Translations under genes and position numbers: made by a program
The notes under the pieces: generated by a model
The model's input: the letters and a program-made list of their open reading frames with translations, nothing else
Told to the model about the DNA's origin: nothing
The model's database searches: none
Part shown: one piece after another, positions 8,235 through 16,142 of the stretch
Position numbering within the stretch: the first letter of the stretch is position 1
How the letters are laid out: every line of letters starts with the position of its first letter
NCBI GenBank assembly: GCA_964617245.1
Contig: CAZTWF010000086.1
Location: forward strand, 1-22,895
Source of the DNA: WYZ-LMO11 sp964617245
GTDB lineage: Archaea > Thermoproteota > Methanomethylicia > Methanomethylicales > Methanomethylicaceae
DNA length: 22,895 bases
Direction of reading: 5' to 3'

Positions 8235-8884
8235 TTCTTTTTCACCTTTATTAATTCCTTTGCTACTTTAACAGCTTCTTCTCCATCTTCTCCATAACCA
8301 TCAGCTCCTATTGACACAGCCCATTCTCTAGTTACAGGTCCTCCTCCAACCATTACAATATATTTATCTCTTAATCCTCTTTCCTTAAGTAAGTTAATTA
8401 GATCTTCCATATATGGCATAGATGTAGAAAGTAATGTAGATGCTGCTATAATATCTGCATTAACTTCTTCAGCTTTATTTATAAAATCATCAACTGGCAC
8501 ATCTCTTCCAAGATCATGAACTTCAAATCCATTTGCTTTTAAGAGAAGTGCTACAATATTTTTTCCAATATCATGAATATCTCCTTGTATTGTTCCAATT
8601 ACTACTTTTTTCTTTTCTTCTTTTATTTTCTTTTCTAAAATCTTTGGTTCAAGAATAGATAATGCTGCTTTCATTGCCTCAGCTGCCATCATAACTTCTG
8701 GTAGATAGATAATAAGTTTATTAAAATCTTCACTTACTTTTTGCATTCCTTTCATAAGGCCTTCATTTATAGCAATTAATGGATCTATATTTGCTTCAAT
8801 TGCTTTCTTTGCCATTTCTTTTGCTTTTTCTTCATCACCTTTTATAATAGCTTCAGCTAAACCATTTAATATTTCTTCACTCAT
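8231..8884 (-). CDS. Methyltransferase corrinoid protein (MtmC/MtbC/MttC-like)
   Basis: The 217 residues form two domains. A four-helix cap lies at about 1-90 (NEGLMKGMQKVSEDF, YLPEVMMAAEAM), followed by a Rossmann-like B12-binding domain with GDIHDIGKN at 101-109. In that motif His104 is the expected lower cobalt ligand (DxHxxG). Further B12 contacts are LLSTSMPYM and VGGGPVT. It carries the methyl group as methyl-cob(III)amide between a substrate methyltransferase and an acceptor enzyme. It is first in the operon, and its TGA overlaps the ATG of MtmB-like paralogue 1, so it is likely made together with both paralogues. The acceptor methyltransferase and the reductive activator (RamA type) are not in this window. 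MtmC, MtbC and MttC cannot be told apart by sequence here. Confidence 0.93.
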   Translation of the reverse strand: MSEEILNGLAEAIIKGDEEKAKEMAKKAIEANIDPLIAINEGLMKGMQKVSEDFNKLIIYLPEVMMAAEAMKAALSILEPKILEKKIKEEKKKVVIGTIQGDIHDIGKNIVALLLKANGFEVHDLGRDVPVDDFINKAEEVNADIIAASTLLSTSMPYMEDLINLLKERGLRDKYIVMVGGGPVTREWAVSIGADGYGEDGEEAVKVAKELIKVKKK

Positions 8885-8891
8885 TGTTTTT

Positions 8892-8927
8892 ACCTCAAGT
8901 AAATTTTCTTCTACTAAATATAAATAT
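8892..8927 (-). promoter_or_regulatory. Promoter and ribosome site of the corrinoid/MtmB-like operon
   Basis: Reading leftward, a T/A box ATATTTATATTTA occupies 8915-8927. A GAGGT Shine-Dalgarno sequence lies at 8892-8896, seven bases before the ATG at 8884. The box is about 26 bases before position 8895, so the leader would be very short. The placement is by eye. Confidence 0.45.
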
Positions 8928-8950
8928 TATTATTTATCAATGAAAAAATT

Positions 8951-8983
8951 TTAATAAAAAAATAAAAAATTGGCCTTATGGCC
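8951..8983 (-). terminator. Possible terminator after alba
   Basis: Directly after the Alba stop codon, the leftward strand reads GGCCATAAGGCC (8972-8983). This can form a 4-base GGCC stem with an ATAA loop, and it is followed by two T-runs (AATTTTTTATTTTTTTATT, 8952-8970). Archaeal RNA polymerase stops mainly at U-runs, so the T-tract is the stronger part of the evidence. It separates Alba from the methyltransferase operon. Confidence 0.5.
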
Positions 8984-9277
8984 TTATTTCTTCATAGCTA
9001 ATTTAATTTCTATTGTAGAGACGTTTCTTGGGGGATCTCCAATAGTTTGTGTTCCTATAGAAATGTCTTTTACCTCAACTTCTCCACTTAGAAATCTCTT
9101 TGATAGTATTTGAGCTACATCAACAGCAACAGAAATAGCCTTGCCTCTTGCTTTTATTGTAATTTCTCCTAATTCACGAAGTTGCATTAATGCTACCATG
9201 GCATAACTCATTACTGGTTTTTTACCCACCAAGATAACGCCTCTAGGTAGAGCTTGTTTTGTTTCTTTTTCAGCCAT
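8984..9277 (-). CDS. albA: Alba family DNA/RNA-binding chromatin protein
   Basis: This 97-residue basic protein has the Alba (Sso10b) signature: VILVGKKPVMSYAMVALMQL with the lysine pair near 19-20, EITIKARGKAISVAVDVAQI, the loop RFLSGEVEVKDISIGTQ and the closing strand STIEIKLAM. In Sso10b the lysine after VGKKP is the one whose acetylation state changes DNA affinity, and both lysines are present here. Alba dimers coat DNA and RNA in most archaea. The ATG at 9277 has a GGGTGA ribosome site at 9282-9287 and a likely TATA box further upstream. The gene is single and divergent from the DUF998 gene. Confidence 0.95.
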   Translation of the reverse strand: MAEKETKQALPRGVILVGKKPVMSYAMVALMQLRELGEITIKARGKAISVAVDVAQILSKRFLSGEVEVKDISIGTQTIGDPPRNVSTIEIKLAMKK

Positions 9278-9319
9278 GTTTTCACCCTTTATAGTATATT
9301 ATAAAATATGCAATTAACA

Positions 9320-9333
9320 TACTTTTAAATATT
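9320..9333 (-). promoter_or_regulatory. Likely TATA box of alba
   Basis: On the minus strand the sequence reads GAATATTTAAAAGT across about 9320-9333. It is centred near 9327, which would start transcription near 9301 and give a leader of about 24 bases containing the GGGTGA ribosome site. A second T/A box at 9301-9310 is too close to the ATG to leave room for that site. Confidence 0.4.
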
Positions 9334-9390
9334 CCCACTAATTAATAATCATTTATAAAGTTTTTATATTTCTATAATGAAAAACATTTT

Positions 9391-9921
9391 ATGAAAAAAT
9401 CAATAATATTTGGAATATGTGCTATTCTAGTATTATATTTATCAATAATAGCTTCAATTTTTATTTCTCCATGGTTTGATTTTACAAAAAATGCTTTAAG
9501 TGATTTAGGAAATTTAGCTCATAATTCTTGTATAATTTTCAATTTTGGTTTATTATTATCTGGATTATTACTTATATTATATTCAATAACAGTAGTAAGA
9601 ATTCAAGCACCAAAGACTTCTTATTTTCTCATATTAGTAGGATTTTCTATGCAATTAGTAGGTTTATTTTGTGAAAATTATGGTATTATTCATTTTTATG
9701 TATCAGTTCTTTTATTTTTCTTATTAATTCCAGCTTCTATTACTTATTTTTTTGAAAAAAGATGTTATATTGCTTTATTAATCTTAATTGAAATTCCTTT
9801 ATGGCTTCTATATTTTCAAGGTTTTTTATTTAAAGGAGCAGCTATTCCTGAAATTATATCATCAATATTAGTAATTCCATGGCTATTAAGAACAATTTTT
9901 GAATCATTTAATAGCACATAA
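9391..9921 (+). CDS. DUF998 family integral membrane protein
   Basis: This 176-residue protein is almost wholly hydrophobic, with about six transmembrane segments. The stretch FDFTKNALSDLGNLAHNSCI (residues 30-49), followed by IFNFGLLLSGLLL, matches the DUF998 pattern (SxxxNALSDLG near the N-terminus, then FNxGLLLxG). No enzymatic role is established for this family. The ATG at 9391 is preceded by T/A-rich boxes at 9352-9370, which suggests a leaderless or short-leader mRNA. Its last 18 bases overlap the end of the opposite-strand HerA-like gene. It is not part of an operon. Confidence 0.8.
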   Translation: MKKSIIFGICAILVLYLSIIASIFISPWFDFTKNALSDLGNLAHNSCIIFNFGLLLSGLLLILYSITVVRIQAPKTSYFLILVGFSMQLVGLFCENYGIIHFYVSVLLFFLLIPASITYFFEKRCYIALLILIEIPLWLLYFQGFLFKGAAIPEIISSILVIPWLLRTIFESFNST

Positions 9922-12885
9922 TTTACATACATGTCTTTTAAATATTCCAAATCTCTTTTTCTCTATTATACAATTAGGACAAACATTCCTATTGCAATCT
10001 GGACATATTATTTCATGAAGACTACATATACTAGCACCACAGATCTGACATAATCTTACACATAAATTACATAATGGTTTTCCACATATAATACATTCAT
10101 TTCTATTTTCTTCAATACATAGAACTTTTCCACATGCAGAACATTGCCATGAATGTAATCGACATACATATTTTCTACATTCTGAACATTTAATTGAATC
10201 ATCCTTACAAAATATTTCTCCACATATACTACATTCTATTTGTTCTAATGTACATAGCTTTTTTCCACATTTTTTACATTCTTTTAAATGTTCATTATAA
10301 TGTATGGTACAAAAAGTATTATTACATATCTCACATTTTATAATATGATCTTTACAATATACATTTTCTTTACATTTAATACATTTCAATATACAATCAT
10401 TACAAAGTTTTTTACCACATATTGAACATAAATAAGATTTTTCTTCAATACAGTATAAATTTCCACAATCTTGACAATTCCAAATATGTTCATTACATAT
10501 ACCTCTTTGACATGTCTTACAAGTAAATAAGTGTTCTTGACAATAAATTTCTCCACATATATAACATAATAAAGGTTTATTTAGAGAATCAATTAATATA
10601 CCACAATTAGAACAAATACCAAAATTTCCTTTTCCATTTAAACCATTCCATTCAAATCTTAAATCTTTAGTAATTCCATTAAAGTATACTCTATATATAG
10701 CTTCAAATATAGGTATCCATAATACATGCATAGCATCAATATTTATTTCTTCAGATTTTGGTTGAAATATTATTGTTTGTAATGGAGAATCATATAGAGA
10801 ATTAATTTCATTTTCTATGTTTTTTATATCTTCCTTAATTTTCTGTTCTAAAATCTCTTTTTCTTTTTTAATTTTTATTAATTCATTATTCAATTCAGAT
10901 ATTCTTTTTTCAAGTCTTAATTTTCTTATTTCTCTTGTTCTAATTTGATCTGATATTTTAAGAGTTGATCTTCCTTCTTTTTCAAGTCTATATTTTTCTT
11001 TATTTAATTCTTCTATTTCTTTTTCTATTTCCTTTATTAATTTATTTATACTTTCAAATTCTTCTTTTAATGAATTCATAGAGATATTTAATTCTTTTAT
11101 TTTTGAATTATATGAAGAAGAAATTTCTGATATTTTATTTCTTTTTATTTCATCTAATTTTTCTTTTATTCTTTTCTTAAAATCTTCAATAGATTCTCCA
11201 GGCTGGGAATATTCTCCTAACTCTTTATGATAATAAATATTTTGTGTGAGTTTTGCTATCACAAAGGTTTTCAATGTTCCTTTTAAATTTTCAATTCCAT
11301 AACTTTCTTGTAATATAGGAGAACATGGTGTATGTTTTCCTTCTCTCATAGGATTATGTAAGAAATTCATATCAATAATATCATTTACAACTAGATTATA
11401 TGCAGATTCCATTCTCCAATCTAATACTGATATTGAATAATCTGCTGGTATTAATCTTCTAATTCTATCTTGTAATGAAGCAATTTTTCTTACTGTATTT
11501 ACAGAAGCTTCTGCAAAAAGAGCAGGCATATATTTTAGATTACTCTTTATTATTTCAACATGATCTAATGAAATATCTTCCTTAAGAATATTCAATAAAT
11601 TATTTTCATCAATTTTAATTGGTAAATATAATGAAGGTAAAGATAGTGTAGGAGTATTTTCTTGTATTGTAGATATTTTTGCTAATTTACTTTTAAGTAA
11701 ACTTAATCTTTTCTTCATTGATTCTCTTTCCTTTGGAGAAACAAAATCTAATGGATTAAAACCAGGTGCACCATGTTTAGTTTCTCTTTTTCTTATTTTT
11801 ACATATAATGGAATTTTTTCAATAACATCTCCAGTTATTATAGCTTCACCTGGCTCAAGCCAATTTATTTCTTCACTCCATTCTTTTTCTAATCCTCCAC
11901 TTTCAATTGCTATTCTTATATCATTTGGATCTGTAAGCTTATGTATTATCCATGTAGCTGAAAGACTTCTTACAGTTATATCTAATAATTGAGGACGTTG
12001 AGTTAATACTATTAAATTAGCACCAAATTTTCTTCCTTCTTGTGCAAATCTTCTTACAATTTCTATTGTTTCTTTTACTACAGGATCCTTCATTTTACTT
12101 CTTCCTGCAAAAATATGTGCCTCATCTAATACAAGATAGAAAGGAGGAATTTGCATTATCATTATAGCTTCTAATAATCTTTTCAATAATTTTCCTACAA
12201 TAGAGTATTGTTCATATGTAGGTAATCCTCTTAAATTTATTATTGTACATTGCATTTGAGAAACTATATCTTCTACTTTCATATTATCTAATGAAGAAAT
12301 ATCTATATCAGCACCAGGATTAAATGTTAAATCTGCAAATTCAATTATATTATTAGCATAAGATTTAGGCTCTATTTTAAATTCTTCTGATGGTGTTTCT
12401 GCTGGAATTTTTAAACTAGAATATTCACCATGAGCATCAATTATAACAAGAGGAATTCCTTTTTTAATAAGTTCTTCAGCAATTACACCCATAGTATAAG
12501 ATTTACCTGCTCCTGGCTTTCCTACAATAAATACTCTTGTAAGCTTCTTTATTGGTAGCCATATCATTATATCCTTGGATTTAAGTTTTCCAATATATAG
12601 TCCTTCTTCTTCAGTTGTAACTAAACCTAAGCCTTTTCTTATAGTATCAGAAGAAGCTAAATATACATCAGAACCAGGACTAAAAGGAATTTTTGGTGTT
12701 TGTCCAATTACTATACATTCTCCTAATAATTTATTACCACATCTTTTAACATCTTTTATTATTAAAAGATACTTTTTTCCTTCATGTTCAACTTCAATAT
12801 AATCATTTCTACCTACATTCATATCAGTTATGGAAATAGTAAAGGACTCTGTACTTGTTATTCCTTCTATTTTTCCTATACTCAT
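9904..12885 (-). CDS. HerA-like (DUF87) ATPase fused to a coiled coil and a 13-unit cysteine-rich array
   Basis: The 993 residues have a modular order. Residues 1-90 resemble the HAS-barrel N-domain of HerA. Residues 105-370 are a HerA/FtsK-class ATPase with Walker A GKPGAGKS (122-129), Walker B LVLDEAH (251-257), a downstream RRFAQEGRKFGANLIVLTQR sensor region and SATWIIHKL. Residues 370-565 are unassigned. Residues 565-700 are a charged coiled coil. Residues 701-755 are a short hydrophobic domain. Residues 756-993 hold 46 cysteines in C-x2-C-x4/5-C units. Canonical HerA is about 500 residues and works with the NurA nuclease; no NurA is nearby. The motor probably moves or remodels DNA, or possibly protein or RNA-protein substrates. 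The ATG at 12885 has an AAGGGA ribosome site. Confidence 0.85.
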   Translation of the reverse strand: MSIGKIEGITSTESFTISITDMNVGRNDYIEVEHEGKKYLLIIKDVKRCGNKLLGECIVIGQTPKIPFSPGSDVYLASSDTIRKGLGLVTTEEEGLYIGKLKSKDIMIWLPIKKLTRVFIVGKPGAGKSYTMGVIAEELIKKGIPLVIIDAHGEYSSLKIPAETPSEEFKIEPKSYANNIIEFADLTFNPGADIDISSLDNMKVEDIVSQMQCTIINLRGLPTYEQYSIVGKLLKRLLEAIMIMQIPPFYLVLDEAHIFAGRSKMKDPVVKETIEIVRRFAQEGRKFGANLIVLTQRPQLLDITVRSLSATWIIHKLTDPNDIRIAIESGGLEKEWSEEINWLEPGEAIITGDVIEKIPLYVKIRKRETKHGAPGFNPLDFVSPKERESMKKRLSLLKSKLAKISTIQENTPTLSLPSLYLPIKIDENNLLNILKEDISLDHVEIIKSNLKYMPALFAEASVNTVRKIASLQDRIRRLIPADYSISVLDWRMESAYNLVVNDIIDMNFLHNPMREGKHTPCSPILQESYGIENLKGTLKTFVIAKLTQNIYYHKELGEYSQPGESIEDFKKRIKEKLDEIKRNKISEISSSYNSKIKELNISMNSLKEEFESINKLIKEIEKEIEELNKEKYRLEKEGRSTLKISDQIRTREIRKLRLEKRISELNNELIKIKKEKEILEQKIKEDIKNIENEINSLYDSPLQTIIFQPKSEEINIDAMHVLWIPIFEAIYRVYFNGITKDLRFEWNGLNGKGNFGICSNCGILIDSLNKPLLCYICGEIYCQEHLFTCKTCQRGICNEHIWNCQDCGNLYCIEEKSYLCSICGKKLCNDCILKCIKCKENVYCKDHIIKCEICNNTFCTIHYNEHLKECKKCGKKLCTLEQIECSICGEIFCKDDSIKCSECRKYVCRLHSWQCSACGKVLCIEENRNECIICGKPLCNLCVRLCQICGASICSLHEIICPDCNRNVCPNCIIEKKRFGIFKRHVCKLCAIK
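9970..10566 (-). repeat. Thirteen tandem cysteine-rich (zinc-finger-like) coding units in the HerA-like gene
   Basis: Residues 774-972 are a run of 13 units of 15-19 residues. Each has the plan C-x2-C-x4/5-C-x2-(H, C, E, D or other), as in CKTCQRGICNEH, CSICGKKLCNDC, CIKCKENVYCKDH and CQICGASICSLH. Extra CxxC pairs flank the run (CSNC at 758-761 and CKLC at 987-990). The fourth position alternates between His, Cys and acidic residues, so the units may share ligands in a cross-braced way rather than each binding its own zinc. The units differ at protein level, so this is an old array. Confidence 0.85.
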
Positions 12886-13065
12886 GTTATTCCCTTCTAA
12901 TTATGGATTTCTAGGTTTAAAAAACTACTATATTACTAAAAAGTTTAAAAAATTAATTTTTTATAATTTTTAGTAATAGTTTTTTATATAATAAGTACGA
13001 TTTTAGTAAATTAAAATACGAAAACATTTATATTTAAGTTCGATATTTAAAAATAAGGTGTTTTT
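12886..13065. promoter_or_regulatory. Divergent promoter region between the HerA-like gene and homocitrate synthase
   Basis: This 180-base gap is very AT-rich. Leftward, a TTTTTTAAAC-type box at about 12915-12926 and the AAGGGA ribosome site serve the HerA-like gene. Rightward, T/A boxes at about 12981-12993 and 13025-13037 and an AGGTG ribosome site at 13056-13060 serve homocitrate synthase. An imperfect inverted repeat, CGATTTTA (12998-13005) and TAAAATACG (13012-13020) with a 6-base spacer, lies just before the second box and may be an operator. Confidence 0.4.
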
Positions 13066-14436
<1,371 letters not shown>

Positions 14437-14457
<21 letters not shown>

Positions 14458-15228
14458 AGCTTTTTCACATTGACATTTTCTTTCTTTTGGTATCCTTGGT
14501 ATTAATTCCATTAATAATTTCTTTACTTTTTCTACATTTTGATTTAATGTATTTACAACTTCTTCTGCTGTAACAGGTTTTTCTGCCCAAACATCATAAT
14601 CAGTTACAGTTGCAATTGTAGTATAACATATACCACATTCTCTAGCAAGAATAACTTCTGGTACTAGAGTCATTCCTATTATATCTGCTCCCCAACTTCT
14701 GAAAAGTCTAGATTCTGCTCTAGTAGAAAATCTTGGTCCTTCTATACAAATATATGTAGCTGGATGATGATATCTTAATTCTAATTTTTTCATAACTTCT
14801 ATACATATTTTATTTAATTCTGGACAAAATGGATCTGCAAGTGAAAAATGTCCAACTATAGCACCATTATAAAATGAATAATCTCTTCTTTTTGTAAAAT
14901 CTATGAATTGATCTGGAATTACAATATCTCCTGGTTTTATTTCTTCTTTTAGACTTCCAACTGCAGATGGAGCAATTATTCTTTTTACACCTAAATCCAT
15001 CATTGCCCATATATTTGCTTTATAATTTATTAAATGTGGTGGAAAAGAATGTCTTCTTCCATGACGTGGAATAAAGGCAATTTTTATTCCTTTAAATTCT
15101 CCTAAAGTTATAACATCTGATGGAGCTCCATATGGTGTATGTACTTTTATTTCTTTTCTATTTTCAAACATTTCAGGATCGTAAAAACCACTTCCTCCAA
15201 TTATACCAATTTCTGCATAATAAGACAT
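14437..15228 (-). CDS. mtnP: S-methyl-5'-thioadenosine phosphorylase
   Basis: The 263 residues follow the MTAP pattern closely: IGIIGGSGFYDPE with the phosphate loop, IAFIPRHGRRHSFPPHLINY, IAPSAVGSLKEEIKPGDIVIPDQFIDFTKRR, YICIEGPRFSTRAESR and DIIGMTLVPEVILARE with the Met that contacts ribose, then TVTDYDVW with the base-binding Asp pair. It splits methylthioadenosine into adenine and methylthioribose-1-phosphate. The tail CQCEKA near the C-terminus recalls the disulphide-forming CXC of thermophilic archaeal MTAPs. The start is ATG 15228, with the GGTGA ribosome site formed by the stop region of the upstream gene; an in-frame GTG at 15237 lies inside that site and is less likely. Confidence 0.93.
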
Positions 15229-15233
15229 ATTCT

Positions 15234-15905
15234 TCACCTTATGTATTTACTTTCTTCTTTTCTAAGAAATCCTTTTTCAGTTAAATAATTTAATGCTTTT
15301 TCATAATACCATTTATCAAATTCAACACCATAATATTCAATAATTTTTTGTGATATTATATCTATATCCCATGATTTTATTTCTTTTTCCTCTTCTATGA
15401 TTTTTCTTATGAATCCTATTATATCTTCAAGACGAGTCCATGGATATTGATACCAGATCCATTCTTTAACTTCTTCAACATAATAATCTGGTTTAATTTT
15501 ACTAACCTTAGAGATCCATTGTAATGTTGCAACTTTAAGTTCTTTTGGTCTACAATATGTCCATATATGATCCTTAGCTATTATGATAGAATCTCCTGTA
15601 TCTGCAATATCATCTACAATTAATGCTTTTTTTGTAGATAAATCACATTGAAGAGGATGTTTTACTCCTGCTTCTTTTGCCATTTGAGCTGCTGAAGGCC
15701 AATGTGTTATTTGAATAGATACAAGTTCTCCTACAACTAAAAGATCACATATAAGACGTGCTGGGACATATCCTCCTCTTGATATAGCAATGATAATATC
15801 TGGTATCCATTTAGATTCTAAAATTATTTCACTTAATTTTTTACACCAATTTTCAATTTCTTCCCATGTTACTTTTTTTGTATTTATTTTAGGCAATTTT
15901 TTCAC
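15234..15905 (-). CDS. Purine-type phosphoribosyltransferase
   Basis: About 223 residues with a type I PRTase core. The PRPP motif ALIVDDIADTGDS is near residues 94-106, preceded by ISRGGYVPARLICDLL. The C-terminal 90 residues are a helical extension rich in Trp and Tyr, as in archaeal Gpt-like PRTases. It should convert hypoxanthine, guanine or xanthine with PRPP to the nucleotide; adenine is possible given that MtnP downstream releases it. The two genes form an operon whose junction is a TGA followed five bases later by the ATG of mtnP. Possible starts are GTG 15905, which fits a leaderless mRNA, TTG 15908, or TTG 15896 with GGTG as its ribosome site. Confidence 0.85.
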   Translation of the reverse strand: MKKLPKINTKKVTWEEIENWCKKLSEIILESKWIPDIIIAISRGGYVPARLICDLLVVGELVSIQITHWPSAAQMAKEAGVKHPLQCDLSTKKALIVDDIADTGDSIIIAKDHIWTYCRPKELKVATLQWISKVSKIKPDYYVEEVKEWIWYQYPWTRLEDIIGFIRKIIEEEKEIKSWDIDIISQKIIEYYGVEFDKWYYEKALNYLTEKGFLRKEESKYIR

Positions 15906-15926
15906 CAAATTTTAAATAAAATAATT

Positions 15927-15938
15927 ATTATATAAGAG
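15927..15938 (-). promoter_or_regulatory. Likely TATA box of the PRTase-mtnP operon
   Basis: On the minus strand CTTATATAATAA covers about 15925-15936, a strong archaeal TATA match centred near 15932. It is 26-27 bases before the GTG at 15905, which points to a leaderless transcript. It is back to back with the symporter operon promoter. Confidence 0.5.
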
Positions 15939-15969
15939 GTTTTTGAAATTTTTAATATTTTTATTATAT

Positions 15970-15983
15970 GTACAAAATTGTAC
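15970..15983. promoter_or_regulatory. Perfect palindromic operator candidate upstream of the symporter operon
   Basis: GTACAAAATTGTAC is an inverted repeat with 6-base arms (GTACAA and TTGTAC) and an AA centre. It ends eight bases before the T/A box CTTTAAATTA at 15991-16000. Its position directly before the BRE/TATA region is typical of sites bound by Lrp-like or MarR/ArsR-like dimers. Which regulator binds it is unknown. Confidence 0.5.
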
Positions 15984-15990
15984 GCAAAAG

Positions 15991-16002
15991 CTTTAAATTA
16001 TA
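15991..16002 (+). promoter_or_regulatory. TATA box of the accessory peptide-symporter-ligase operon
   Basis: CTTTAAATTATA at 15991-16002, preceded by GCAAAAG as a purine-rich BRE, is the best TATA match in the gap. With a 26-base spacing, transcription would start near 16021, seven bases before the ATG at 16028. The first gene is therefore probably read from a very short leader. Confidence 0.55.
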
Positions 16003-16027
16003 CCTAGCTAACTATTTCTATTCAGTG

Positions 16028-16141
16028 ATGTATGTTATGGATCTGATAATACTAAGTGGCTATATAATTACTATAATTACATTGATACTAGGAGTACTAT
16101 ATGGTATTCATAAATACATTAAGAGCAAAAGGAGTGAATAA
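16028..16141 (+). CDS. Symporter small accessory protein (37-residue membrane peptide)
   Basis: A 37-codon frame runs from ATG 16028 to TAA 16139-16141, one base before the symporter ATG at 16143. The peptide has a short acidic start (MYVMD), one hydrophobic helix (LIILSGYIITIITLILGVLY) and a basic tail (GIHKYIKSKRSE). The plan D-x-hydrophobic-GY...L-x-VxYGI resembles the small accessory proteins encoded directly before SSS-family symporters in archaea and bacteria. The ribosome site of the symporter (GGAG, 16131-16134) lies within its last codons, so translation is probably coupled. An inner start at ATG 16037 is also possible. The role, presumably stabilising or tuning the transporter, is inferred. 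Confidence 0.72.
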   Translation: MYVMDLIILSGYIITIITLILGVLYGIHKYIKSKRSE

Positions 16142-16142
16142 T

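Noticed and set aside
10566..11200. Frameshift or gene fusion artefact between the ATPase and cysteine-rich parts of the HerA-like gene
   Set aside because: The frame runs unbroken through the coiled coil and the hydrophobic linker, with uniform codon use and no internal ribosome site that I could see.
9904..12885. Standard HerA-NurA double-strand-break repair locus
   Set aside because: No NurA, Mre11 or Rad50 gene is adjacent, and the protein is twice the length of HerA with unrelated C-terminal modules.
16101..16142. Upstream ATG for the symporter at 16101
   Set aside because: It has no ribosome site and lies inside the accessory peptide frame. ATG 16143 has GGAGTGA at the right distance and gives a typical SSS N-terminus.
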